Shown: positions 50,889 through 58,813 of the stretch, one piece after another
Position numbering within the stretch: position 1 is the stretch's first letter
Layout: the number at the start of each line of letters is the position of its first letter
Origin: a virus
Length of the DNA: 64,000 nt
Virus record (IMG/VR): IMGVR_UViG_3300037485_002668
Coordinates: 35,245-99,244 of that record
Reading direction: 5' to 3' (one strand)
Position numbers and translations under genes: made by a program
The notes under the pieces: generated by a model
What the model saw: only the letters and a program-made list of their open reading frames with translations
Database searches by the model: none
Told to the model about the DNA's origin: nothing

Positions 50889-51782
50889 TTAATCGAACGT
50901 TAACATGCCGCCGCGGTAATAGCTGGTGACGGCTTCGGCGACGGTGGCGGGGTGAATCATGGTGAAACAACGGGCGTAGCCGCCGGTCAGGTTGACGCAA
51001 TCGGTTAATTTGGATTTCCAACAGCCGTCCCAGGCGCCGCATTTCAGCGCGCCATTGGTGTAGAGATAGCGTTGATTGGGGTAAAGTTCCCAATGCGGGC
51101 CTTCTTTGGCACCAGCCAATACGACCGCGGGGGCTTGGTAGGCGGCGGCCAGGTGCATTTGGAAGGAAATACCACCCAGGGTACCCTGCGCCCAATAACA
51201 CAGGCGAATCAATTGACGCAGGTCGGTTTTACCGATTAAGTTGAAAACGCCTTCCAGCGGGGGGTGGATGTGATCTTTGTGACCAATTTGAACGAATTGT
51301 ATTTTATCCCGCAACAGGTGCACGACTTCCTGGTAATAGGGGTAATATTTAAGCGGGCATTCGGGTTTATAGCCGGCGTTAATGAGCCAAAATTTACCGC
51401 TATAGCCGAATTCGGTTTGGACTTGATTGGTCCATTTTTTTTCCGCCTCGCTGAGATAAATTTCGGGACGGATTGAGGTGCGGGTAATGGGCATGCCCAG
51501 GTAACGTTCGGCGTCACGGATCATGCCTTCAGCGTAATGAATGCAACTCCAGCCAGACTTGTGCAGCCAGCTATCGTCGTCGGCCTTGATGGTGACCAGT
51601 TGCACCTGCGGGTCCCGTTCGCTGAGGGGGGTCAGGTGGGGGTTATTTTCAAAGATTTCCGGGCACGGGGTGCGGACGTCAATTTGCCAGGCGGGGTAGG
51701 TAGTTTTCAGATCGGCGATTAAGCGGGTGAAGACCAGGATATCGCCGGGGGATTGGGGCTGGGTCAGGATTAGTTTACGCAT
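50889..51782 (-). CDS. GT9-like (heptosyltransferase-type) glycosyltransferase
   Basis: 297 residues from ATG 51782. MRKLILTQPQSPGDILVFTRLIADLKTTYP is the GT9 N-terminal motif and GGISFQMHLAAAYQAPAVVLAG the C-terminal sugar-donor region. KCGAWDGCW adds a Cys pair. It starts inside the stop region of the methyltransferase gene, so the two are coupled. Confidence 0.8.
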   Translation of the reverse strand: MRKLILTQPQSPGDILVFTRLIADLKTTYPAWQIDVRTPCPEIFENNPHLTPLSERDPQVQLVTIKADDDSWLHKSGWSCIHYAEGMIRDAERYLGMPITRTSIRPEIYLSEAEKKWTNQVQTEFGYSGKFWLINAGYKPECPLKYYPYYQEVVHLLRDKIQFVQIGHKDHIHPPLEGVFNLIGKTDLRQLIRLCYWAQGTLGGISFQMHLAAAYQAPAVVLAGAKEGPHWELYPNQRYLYTNGALKCGAWDGCWKSKLTDCVNLTGGYARCFTMIHPATVAEAVTSYYRGGMLTFD

Positions 51783-52563
51783 GGGCGGGCACTCCAACAT
51801 AGTAGTCGTGGGGTGCTTGGCTGTCAATCACGGTTCCATCCGGGCAAGCCGGATGGTGACCTTCGTATTCAGCGTGCACTTGGCCGTTCACGGGGGCATT
51901 GGATTCAAAGGTGTGGCTGGTAAATGAACGTTTGGAATCGCAATACAAGGCGTAGTGCATGGTTTGGCCTTCCAGGAACATGGCGCGCATTACGTGATTG
52001 GTCATGACGGCGTTGACGGGGAGCGCCCAGGTAAAGTTGGTAAAATAGGCGTCCAGTTCGCTGAAGACGTTTACGCCGTCATCAAAAAAGGAATCTTTGT
52101 TTACGGCCATGCGGCAGACGCTGTTGACGAATAGCCAGCGGGGGGCTTTGCGTTGCATGGTTTCGAGCAGGTCACGCAGGTCAATGGCGGGGATATGCTG
52201 CAAGACGTAGACGCACAGGCCAAAATCGTAAACGGCGGGGTCGCTTAAATAATCGTGTAAAGTTTGCGGGGTGAAACGGTCGGACAGGACGTAACTTTTG
52301 GCGATAGATAACATTTGCGGGGATTGGTCAACGCCGGTAATTTCGATTTGGCGGGTGGGGTCGTTGGCCAGGATATATTTTTCCAGGCGACCGCTGCCAC
52401 AGCCGAACGACAGAATTTTTTTACCAGAAATTTTGGTTAAATCGGCGAGGAGTAAATCGCCGAAAATTTTAGTTTCGTGTTCCCAGCGGACGTGGGTCGG
52501 GATATTGTTACAATCGCCGACGGTCATGTGCTGGGATTCTTCGAGGGAGCGGGGAGAGAACAT
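51775..52563 (-). CDS. SAM methyltransferase, C terminus read through a hairpin element
   Basis: 262 residues from ATG 52563. ILSFGCGSGRLEKYIL is SAM motif I, GVDQSPQMLSIAKSY motif II; paralogous to the 48098-48781 protein (CVYVLQHIPAIDLR, FVNSVCRMAV). The last ~30 residues include EGHHPACPDGTVIDSQAP, which is element 17 translated, suggesting loss of an earlier stop. Confidence 0.75.
   Translation of the reverse strand: MFSPRSLEESQHMTVGDCNNIPTHVRWEHETKIFGDLLLADLTKISGKKILSFGCGSGRLEKYILANDPTRQIEITGVDQSPQMLSIAKSYVLSDRFTPQTLHDYLSDPAVYDFGLCVYVLQHIPAIDLRDLLETMQRKAPRWLFVNSVCRMAVNKDSFFDDGVNVFSELDAYFTNFTWALPVNAVMTNHVMRAMFLEGQTMHYALYCDSKRSFTSHTFESNAPVNGQVHAEYEGHHPACPDGTVIDSQAPHDYYVGVPAHA
51820..51856 (-). 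repeat. Dispersed hairpin element 17
   Basis: Perfect stem CCATCCGG/CCGGATGG (compensated pair change), loop GCAAG, full flank. It lies inside the methyltransferase reading frame. Confidence 0.95.
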
Positions 52564-52578
52564 GTTGTTTTTTCCTTG

Positions 52579-52615
52579 GCTGATAATCATGATTCCACCC
52601 AGGCAAGCTGGGTGG
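52579..52615 (-). repeat. Dispersed hairpin element 18
   Basis: Perfect stem CCACCCAG/CTGGGTGG, loop GCAAG, flank gctgataatcat. It lies between portal and the accessory region and marks the boundary of the inserted block. Confidence 0.95.
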
Positions 52616-52656
52616 GGGTTTTTTGTAAATTTTTTAGGCGCAAAATAAATTTTGCG

Positions 52657-54033
52657 TTACACAACGGCCAATAATTTGCCTTCGGATTGGAGTTGGTGAT
52701 ATAATTTTACGGCCTGGGCGTATTTGACGCGCTCGGCTAAACGGTACTTAATTTGTTCCACCTGGAGCGGGGTGAAATTCTTTTGACCCAATAGTTCGTC
52801 CAGGGGGGTGATACCCAGTTGCGCTTCCAGAATGGTGTTTTCGATTTCCACGGCGGCGGCCTCGGCGTTTAACTTGCGGGCAGTGGCGGAATCGACCAAG
52901 TCCAGCAGGTTTACCGAAGACCAGGAAATTTTTAATTTCACATCCCCCAGGCCGCTGAGGAGTAACAGTGTGGCGAACAGGCGCTTGTAAATCAGGCTTA
53001 GGCCGGTACGATAATATTCTACTTTGGCAATAATCTTTTGGTTTTGTACCTGGGACATCTTTTCCGTCGACGTCCAGCGGTACAGCGGGAACATAAAGTT
53101 TGGCAAGCCCGTGGGCGCGAGCAGTTCCTCAATCGTAATATGGAATGGAATTTCCAGGTTGGGGAGTTGGTAATCGCCGCCAATTACGGAAATAGACGCG
53201 TCGCCAGATTCGGGAATGCCAATCGTCAAATCACCCACCTGACCCTGCTTGCGGGCCTGCATTAATTTGGTGAATTCCGCTTTTAACAGGGGCGTGGCGG
53301 TGGCGGGATCAAAATCGGCGGCGGTATTGGCGGAACCACCGCGAATTTTCATAAAAAAAGACGGGTCGCCAAAACGCCAGACGCCATTATCCACGGCCTT
53401 TAATAAACGGGTAAAAATCTGGCTGACCGCAGGCAATGATTTAAAGATCGAAAGTCCCTGGGGGTGACCGTTCTCATTGTGGTAAGACAGGTAATAAATA
53501 TTATCCATCTTATCAAATACCACGGCGTTGCTGCGGCCATAGTTTTGCATCAACACCAGTTGGCCGTCTTTTTCCAGGAATTGGAAATCGTTGGGACGGC
53601 CAATCACCACATTTACAATCGACTTTAGCTGGCGGGAAAGCACCGTTTCAAAAATCCCAAAGCCTTTGGAAATGGCAGAATGCAGCACCTGGGATTGCAA
53701 CGAAATCAGACCTTTGTTATAGCGATTGACGCTGCAATTTTCCACAAAGTCATCAATTACCGTTTGCGCGGTGGGATTTTCGGCGGTGATTATGGGTAAA
53801 CCGACCAGGTCAATCCACATCCAAACGGCGGAAGACAACAGGGGGATCGCTTCCAGCATCGAATCATAAACGCCGAGGTCGAACATAAACGGCGAAATAT
53901 TACTGGCGATAGGCGATTGCCAGCTTTCGCGCAATTGCGTGGCGAAACTGAAGGCGGGTTTGGCGGCGGCTTTAGACGGTTCAAGCTGAAGACGCGGCGG
54001 TTTGCGTCTCAGAAAATTCGGAATTATTTGCAT
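52657..54033 (-). CDS. Phage portal protein (DUF935/Mu gp29-like)
   Basis: 458 residues from ATG 54033. LEAIPLLSSAVWMWIDLV, QSQVLHSAISKGFGIFETVL, YRTGLSLIYKRLFATLLLL and the C-terminal LDELLGQ/LTPLQVEQIKYRL follow the pattern of Mu-type portals. Ring-shaped portal proteins conduct DNA into the head. The order terminase-portal matches, but gpF is displaced by 25 kb. Confidence 0.85.
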   Translation of the reverse strand: MQIIPNFLRRKPPRLQLEPSKAAAKPAFSFATQLRESWQSPIASNISPFMFDLGVYDSMLEAIPLLSSAVWMWIDLVGLPIITAENPTAQTVIDDFVENCSVNRYNKGLISLQSQVLHSAISKGFGIFETVLSRQLKSIVNVVIGRPNDFQFLEKDGQLVLMQNYGRSNAVVFDKMDNIYYLSYHNENGHPQGLSIFKSLPAVSQIFTRLLKAVDNGVWRFGDPSFFMKIRGGSANTAADFDPATATPLLKAEFTKLMQARKQGQVGDLTIGIPESGDASISVIGGDYQLPNLEIPFHITIEELLAPTGLPNFMFPLYRWTSTEKMSQVQNQKIIAKVEYYRTGLSLIYKRLFATLLLLSGLGDVKLKISWSSVNLLDLVDSATARKLNAEAAAVEIENTILEAQLGITPLDELLGQKNFTPLQVEQIKYRLAERVKYAQAVKLYHQLQSEGKLLAVV

Positions 54034-54271
54034 AGACCACTTCCTTAATGAAGATAATTGCAATCCAATTAATCCGGCCGAATTTTAGGTCGGTCGTTAA
54101 CTTTTGCGCCATGTTGAACTTGACCTGTTCCAGGGTTTCGTAGCTCAACGGCAGGGGAACATCTTTGAGAAGCAAATTGCCTTTGATGACGCGGTTGGCA
54201 ACGGCGGCCAGTTCGACCAGCGGGCAAACCTCGGCTTCCCAAGTGAGGTAAAAAGATTGGGTTTTGACCAT
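53981..54271 (-). CDS. Small protein overlapping portal gene, unknown
   Basis: 96 residues from ATG 54271 (its start lies inside element 19's conserved half). A hydrophobic IAIIFIKEVVYAN near the end. Overlaps the portal start by 53 nt in another frame; a packaging accessory is possible. No family recognised. Confidence 0.55.
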   Translation of the reverse strand: MVKTQSFYLTWEAEVCPLVELAAVANRVIKGNLLLKDVPLPLSYETLEQVKFNMAQKLTTDLKFGRINWIAIIFIKEVVYANNSEFSETQTAASSA

Positions 54272-54304
54272 CAATCATCCTTTTCCCCCAGGCGGGCTGG
54301 GGGG
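54267..54304 (-). repeat. Dispersed hairpin element 19
   Basis: Stem TCCCCCAG/CTGGGGGG with one T-G wobble, loop GCGGG, flank gaccatcaatcat. Confidence 0.85.
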
Positions 54305-54318
54305 TGTAGTGTAAATAG

Positions 54319-55635
54319 TTAATTTATAAGTAAATCGAATTCACGGTTTAGGCACTTGATTTCTATTTCAGGGTTGAACTTTTTGGCACGGTTTAAAATT
54401 ACCTGGCAGTACTGAGGAGATATTTCCATACCATGGCAAATTCGGTTTAACTGTTCGCAGGCGATTAAGGTGGTGCCGGAACCGAGAAATAAGTCTAAAA
54501 CGATTTCATTCGTTTGGCTTGAATTTGAAATCAATTTAGCAATCAATGGAATTGGTTTCATGGTCGGATGCAAATCGCTTTTTAAAGGCTTATCGTATTC
54601 AAAAATACTGGTTTGGAACCCGCCATAAAATTTATGCGTGCCTTCCTTTTTCCAGCCAAATAAAATTGGTTCATGTTTATAGGCATAATCAGTGCGCCCC
54701 AGAACGTGATTATTTTTTAACCAAATTAATTCGTGACGAACTTGCCAGTCAGATTCGTTTAACATCATCATCATCATCATCATCATCTGATCGCCGCCTT
54801 GACAGGCAAATTGATAATAACTGGCTTGGTCGGAACACGAACTCAATGCGTTGATATGAGCGGCTTTCCAAATTTTGCAGGCATCTTCCAACGATAAATG
54901 GTCGTTTTCAATTTCGGTTTGAATACGCTTACCTTTATCGAATTCGTTTAAAAATTTATTTTTATCCGCATAACCAACTGCATACGGCGGATCGGTTAAA
55001 TAAAGTAAAGCTTTTTTTCCATCCATCAACAATTTAGCATTCGCCTCACTGGTGGAATCGCCACACATAACCCGATGCCGGCCGACCTGGAAAATATCCC
55101 CGCGCTGGATATTCGTCTTGATCGTTTCAATCGCCGGGGGTTCAAAACCGTCTTCAGCGGCGGGGTGATTGGCTTGCGCTAATTCAGTTTGAAACGCCTG
55201 CAAGTCGATTTCAGGGAGGTTAATGGACTGTTCAAATGCGGGTAGTTCCTGGGTTAATTCGGCGGTGGCCAGGAATTCGGCCAGACCGTCGTGGGTAATT
55301 TCGGCGTATTGGGCGGAGTAGACTAATACCAGGCGATGGGCGGCTTTCAGATCTTCACATTCAATGAAATCCGCTTTAAGCTGAGACGGAATTTTAATTT
55401 TACCGCGTTTAGCAACCTGTTCCAGCGCGACTTTCAGGTGATTGCCATCCAGACAGGCGAGCTTACCATCATGTTCCCAGACGTGGAACGCTTTGATAAT
55501 ATCGTTTTCTTCAATCGAATGAATCAACTTTTCCAGTCTATCGGGACGCAGTTGCTTGAGATTGCCTTGGATCCATTCCAGGGAACGCCAGTCGACCAGG
55601 GCTTGTTTCAGGACGCGATTTTTAAGTTCTTTCAT
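54319..55635 (-). CDS. ParB-like nuclease domain fused to DNA methyltransferase
   Basis: 438 residues from ATG 55635. N-terminal ParB-like domain with LDGNHLKVAL (62-71) and SIEENDIIK; C-terminal methyltransferase with TDPPYAVGY (DPPY at 215-218) and DLFLGSGTTLIACEQ as SAM-binding motif. ParB-MTase fusions are common in phages and methylate DNA, probably protecting it. Residues 284-291 are eight consecutive Met from an (ATG)8 microsatellite. Confidence 0.85.
   Translation of the reverse strand: MKELKNRVLKQALVDWRSLEWIQGNLKQLRPDRLEKLIHSIEENDIIKAFHVWEHDGKLACLDGNHLKVALEQVAKRGKIKIPSQLKADFIECEDLKAAHRLVLVYSAQYAEITHDGLAEFLATAELTQELPAFEQSINLPEIDLQAFQTELAQANHPAAEDGFEPPAIETIKTNIQRGDIFQVGRHRVMCGDSTSEANAKLLMDGKKALLYLTDPPYAVGYADKNKFLNEFDKGKRIQTEIENDHLSLEDACKIWKAAHINALSSCSDQASYYQFACQGGDQMMMMMMMMLNESDWQVRHELIWLKNNHVLGRTDYAYKHEPILFGWKKEGTHKFYGGFQTSIFEYDKPLKSDLHPTMKPIPLIAKLISNSSQTNEIVLDLFLGSGTTLIACEQLNRICHGMEISPQYCQVILNRAKKFNPEIEIKCLNREFDLLIN
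54763..54786 (-). repeat. (ATG)8 trinucleotide microsatellite in the methyltransferase
   Basis: Eight consecutive CAT on the plus strand, coding eight Met between the catalytic and SAM motifs. A tract of this kind can change copy number by slippage without shifting the frame. Confidence 0.9.
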
Positions 55636-55639
55636 TTTG

Positions 55640-55676
55640 GCTGTCAATCAGTAAACCACACGGGCGAGCCGTGTGG
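55640..55676 (-). repeat. Dispersed hairpin element 20
   Basis: Perfect stem CCACACGG/CCGTGTGG, loop GCGAG, full flank. The next start codon is four bases beyond GCC with no clear ribosome site. Confidence 0.95.
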
Positions 55677-55689
55677 TGATAAAATAAAA

Positions 55690-56931
55690 TTAACGGGCGC
55701 CATAGGCAATATAGACGCCGAGCTTTTTACGGGCGTGCAGGCGATGGTGGGTGTACATGGCGTAACGCATTGGGTCCATCGCATGGTTCATATAGTTTAC
55801 AGGCTCTTCTAAAATACGGCCGGTTTTATCCTTTTTGTGTTTATAGGCGCGAATTTCTTTTAGGGTATTAATCGAATCTTCTAAAATATGTAACTTTTTA
55901 CGGCGGCAAAAGTCGATACCGTCATTTACCGAATTCGGATTTTTATAGGCCAGGGTACTGTGCAGGAAACCAGCGTCAATAAATTCATTTACCCGGTCGG
56001 GTTCGGCGGCGTCGCAATAGATTATGGCTTTATCGGGGTTGGGAATAGCGGCGCGGCAACGGTCGATAAATTGCTGATTCGTGAGACCTTTTTGATAGAT
56101 ATGTTCACGGATATAATAATGCGGGTCACGGACGCCAATTTCCAGCAAGACACTGGGGGCGTTATATCCAAAGTCCACGCCGTAAATAGCCTCGTCGTAA
56201 TAGCTGGGATTCCAGACGCTCAGCGCCTCATAATTCGTATAAACCAGATTTTGTAAGACGCCCCATTCCCCCAGGGTGTAGATATCGTAAAAGACCTGGT
56301 CCTGATCCTTCAGGCTTTCCAGTTCGTCAATATATTCCTGGTTGATAAATTCGTTATCGTAAACCGTGGAATGGTCGATGGTGGTGTCTTCTTTGGGGTT
56401 TTTGAAGAAATAGTTATTCAGCCAGGAAAAAACGTCAATCGGGTTAAACGTAAGCATAATCTGCTGATACGTGCCCAGGTCGCCACGCAGCCGGAGATTG
56501 ATTTGGCGGAATTCGTCTTCGGTGAGTTCGGTGGGTTCCTCAATCCAGATCGCGGTAATACGTTCAATGGACTTTACCTTTTCGGGGTCGTCCACGGAAA
56601 CGGAAATGATTTGATTGCCATTGGGGGTATAGGTAATGGTCAGAGACGAATCATTGAACTTGAATAGTTCGCCGAGTTGCCATTTATAGATATAGTCTTT
56701 TAACAGCGTATAACACGAACGGCGCAGGGACGGGAACGTTTTCCGCACTAGCAAGATACGATGTTTGACCGGTTCAAAGAGAATCCGGTCCAAAATCTTT
56801 AATGCAGCAAAGTGGGACTTCCCGCTACCTGCGCCGCCGTACATTACGAGAAAACGGCTTTGATTTTTCAGGTACGGTAAGAAGTGGGCGGAATGAAAGT
56901 CTTCGGGATACCCGTTGAATTTAATTAGCAT
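55690..56931 (-). CDS. terL: Terminase large subunit (PBSX/TerL type)
   Basis: 413 residues. GGAGSGKSH (32-40) is Walker A; RILLVRKTFPSLRRSC and ITAIWIEEPTEL give the adenine-binding and Walker B (IWIEEP) regions. YGVDFGYNAPS and YCDAAEPDRVNEF are nuclease-domain motifs with catalytic Asp residues. It cuts and pumps phage DNA into heads. The gene is bracketed by elements 20 and 21. Confidence 0.95.
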   Translation of the reverse strand: MLIKFNGYPEDFHSAHFLPYLKNQSRFLVMYGGAGSGKSHFAALKILDRILFEPVKHRILLVRKTFPSLRRSCYTLLKDYIYKWQLGELFKFNDSSLTITYTPNGNQIISVSVDDPEKVKSIERITAIWIEEPTELTEDEFRQINLRLRGDLGTYQQIMLTFNPIDVFSWLNNYFFKNPKEDTTIDHSTVYDNEFINQEYIDELESLKDQDQVFYDIYTLGEWGVLQNLVYTNYEALSVWNPSYYDEAIYGVDFGYNAPSVLLEIGVRDPHYYIREHIYQKGLTNQQFIDRCRAAIPNPDKAIIYCDAAEPDRVNEFIDAGFLHSTLAYKNPNSVNDGIDFCRRKKLHILEDSINTLKEIRAYKHKKDKTGRILEEPVNYMNHAMDPMRYAMYTHHRLHARKKLGVYIAYGAR

Positions 56932-56934
56932 CCG

Positions 56935-56971
56935 GCTGTCAATCAGATTTCCACTCAGGCGGGTTGGGTGG
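56935..56971 (-). repeat. Dispersed hairpin element 21
   Basis: Stem CCACTCAG/TTGGGTGG with G-T wobbles, loop GCGGG, full flank. Confidence 0.85.
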
Positions 56972-57027
56972 GGTGGTTATGGGTTATGGCGGGGGGAACT
57001 AGAATATTTTGGGGCGGGGTGGCTGTG

Positions 57028-57064
57028 GCCGTCAATCATGATTCCACCCAGACAAGCTGAGTGG
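57028..57064 (-). repeat. Dispersed hairpin element 22
   Basis: Stem CCACCCAG/CTGAGTGG with one mismatch, loop ACAAG, full flank. It lies 57 bp from element 21 with no gene between, like a deleted cassette. Confidence 0.85.
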
Positions 57065-57080
57065 TGGAAATGGCTTGGCT

Positions 57081-57692
57081 TTATTCAATTTTATTGGCGG
57101 GTTCCTTTTTGGTATTTAGCAACGTATCCACCGAAGAAACGCCCGTTTCGAATGCGGCGGCGATTTCTGGGTCGGGCGGCGGCAATTCACGGGCGGGGGT
57201 GGGTACGTCATTAATTTCAATGGTAACGTCCTCGGCATCGGTGATTTCCAGTTCGTTGGGAGCGTTTAATGCCAACATCCGTTTGGCGGGCGGTAGTACA
57301 ATAATTTCGTTGTGAATGGTCGTTTGTTTTGGCGAATTGATACCCCAAACACGGGTGCGCAAAGCAATAATTTCCAACACCAAACGGCCGGAGCGGGAAT
57401 CGCCTTCCAGCGCTTTTTTCCACTGGGCAGATTGCAGGGCGTCCAGGCGTTCGGTTTCCAACGTGCGCAACTGGCGGGAGCCGTCCTCAGTAGTTTTGGA
57501 AATTCGTTCCATTTCCAGTTCCACGTCTTTGATGACCGACGGGACGTCATAATAACGCGGTAAATATTCGGCATATTCGGGATTGGAACGCAACGCCTGC
57601 AATATCCGCTGAAACGAAAAGCCCGCGATCCGTAATTGCGCCACGTAAGCCTGGCGGCGCTGGCTATAAATTTTTTTGTAGCTGCCAGCCAT
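57081..57692 (-). CDS. terS: Terminase small subunit (probable)
   Basis: 203 residues from ATG 57692. Helical N terminus (SYKKIYSQRRQAYVAQLRIAGFSFQRILQAL) with a helix-turn-helix-like DNA-binding region, followed by a coiled-coil middle. Directly before terL, the standard place for terS. Start overlaps the ParB-like gene stop (TAATG). Confidence 0.7.
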   Translation of the reverse strand: MAGSYKKIYSQRRQAYVAQLRIAGFSFQRILQALRSNPEYAEYLPRYYDVPSVIKDVELEMERISKTTEDGSRQLRTLETERLDALQSAQWKKALEGDSRSGRLVLEIIALRTRVWGINSPKQTTIHNEIIVLPPAKRMLALNAPNELEITDAEDVTIEINDVPTPARELPPPDPEIAAAFETGVSSVDTLLNTKKEPANKIE

Positions 57693-58336
57693 TACACGAA
57701 CGACTCCTCTGGGGTTTGGCTGGAATTGACACAGATATATTTTAACGCCGTCCAATCGCTGGAGGTACTGGCCAGGCGTTTAATCCGGGACATTTCGGTA
57801 AAATAGACTTCGGATTCGTCACGGGGGGCGATCACTTTAATCGTAATCAAGTCCGAATTTTCATCAAAAGACGGGGTTTTGGACCAGTTGGTATGCGACA
57901 GGTCGTAATACTTTTTTAATTCCTCGGCGGTTTCCGGCATAAAGGGGGCGATAGTTTGCAATTCCGGGAATTCGGGAATGACCGTGTTCACCATCAGGTC
58001 GGTAACCAGGGCGGTTTCTTCTGTGAACCAATCGTGATTGCGGCGGCGGGAAATCAGGACGGCTTTGGCATCGGAAATTTCGCCGAAATTTTCGACCGTG
58101 ATTTCTTGCCAGAATGGATCACGTTCAGCCAGACGTTGCAAGGCGATCAGGCGATGGTTGCCGTCAATAACTTCGTATTTTTCAAGGTTATTCAGCCAGC
58201 GAACCACGGGGACGCCGGCGGAATGATCTTGTTTAATAGAGGTGACCAGTTTAGCGGCGGCGTCGGGGTCATCACGTTTATAGTTCCATTTGGCGGGAAT
58301 TAATTGGGTCAGGGGAACTTTGATTAGTTCGGGCAT
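57692..58336 (-). CDS. ParB-like nuclease domain protein
   Basis: 214 residues. The N-terminal half has VPLTQLIPAKWNYK and VIDGNHRLIALQRL, the ParB/sulfiredoxin-type fold with GNHR motif. The C-terminal half is unassigned. It precedes terminase genes, a common place for ParB-like proteins in phages. DNA binding near packaging sites is possible. Confidence 0.75.
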   Translation of the reverse strand: MPELIKVPLTQLIPAKWNYKRDDPDAAAKLVTSIKQDHSAGVPVVRWLNNLEKYEVIDGNHRLIALQRLAERDPFWQEITVENFGEISDAKAVLISRRRNHDWFTEETALVTDLMVNTVIPEFPELQTIAPFMPETAEELKKYYDLSHTNWSKTPSFDENSDLITIKVIAPRDESEVYFTEMSRIKRLASTSSDWTALKYICVNSSQTPEESFV

Positions 58337-58545
58337 GTGTCTTTTCTTTCAAAATCGCCACAGAAATGCGCCCAATAGCGGAGAATAATTGGGTATAGCG
58401 GCTGACCTAGCTTTTCAAGGGACGGGTTGGCAACGGGCGCGTGGCGACAGCATTGGTAGCCAATCCGATATTTACAATTTTCGCAAATTTCAAATTTTTT
58501 AGTAAGCGCCAATTTTTCTATGGGGCACAAATTCGGTTCAGTCAT
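58324..58545 (-). CDS. Small Cys-rich protein, unknown
   Basis: 73 residues. CPIEKLALTKKFEICENCKYRIGYQCCRH gives 4-5 cysteines (zinc or Fe-S), with two further Cys at the C terminus (HFCGDF, DTCP). Overlaps both neighbours by 13 and 8 nt. Function unknown. Confidence 0.6.
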   Translation of the reverse strand: MTEPNLCPIEKLALTKKFEICENCKYRIGYQCCRHAPVANPSLEKLGQPLYPIILRYWAHFCGDFERKDTCPN

Positions 58546-58813
58546 ATAGCAACTTTAGAAATTCAAATAAAGGCTGCAACTTTTGTTGCATCAATTCAAT
58601 TTCGGCGGGGGTGAACGTAATTTTTTTCAGCGCCTTTGCCCGTTTTTCGGGGGACAGGTTATTTAATTTAGCGAACAAAATGGCGGCGCTATGGATACGG
58701 GAATAATAACCTGCGGCGGAAGCGTCGGGAAAAAGCGCGTTGATATTCAGCAACTTTTGTTTATCTTTTAGCAGTTCATGTAATTTTAACATGAGTTCAA
58801 TTGGTCGATCCAT
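58538..58813 (-). CDS. Small helical protein, unknown
   Basis: 91 residues, almost entirely helical (IELMLKLHELLKDKQKLLN, AEIELMQQKLQPLFEFLKLL). It shares one base with the recombination gene and may be part of the replication/recombination operon. Confidence 0.6.
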   Translation of the reverse strand: MDRPIELMLKLHELLKDKQKLLNINALFPDASAAGYYSRIHSAAILFAKLNNLSPEKRAKALKKITFTPAEIELMQQKLQPLFEFLKLLYD

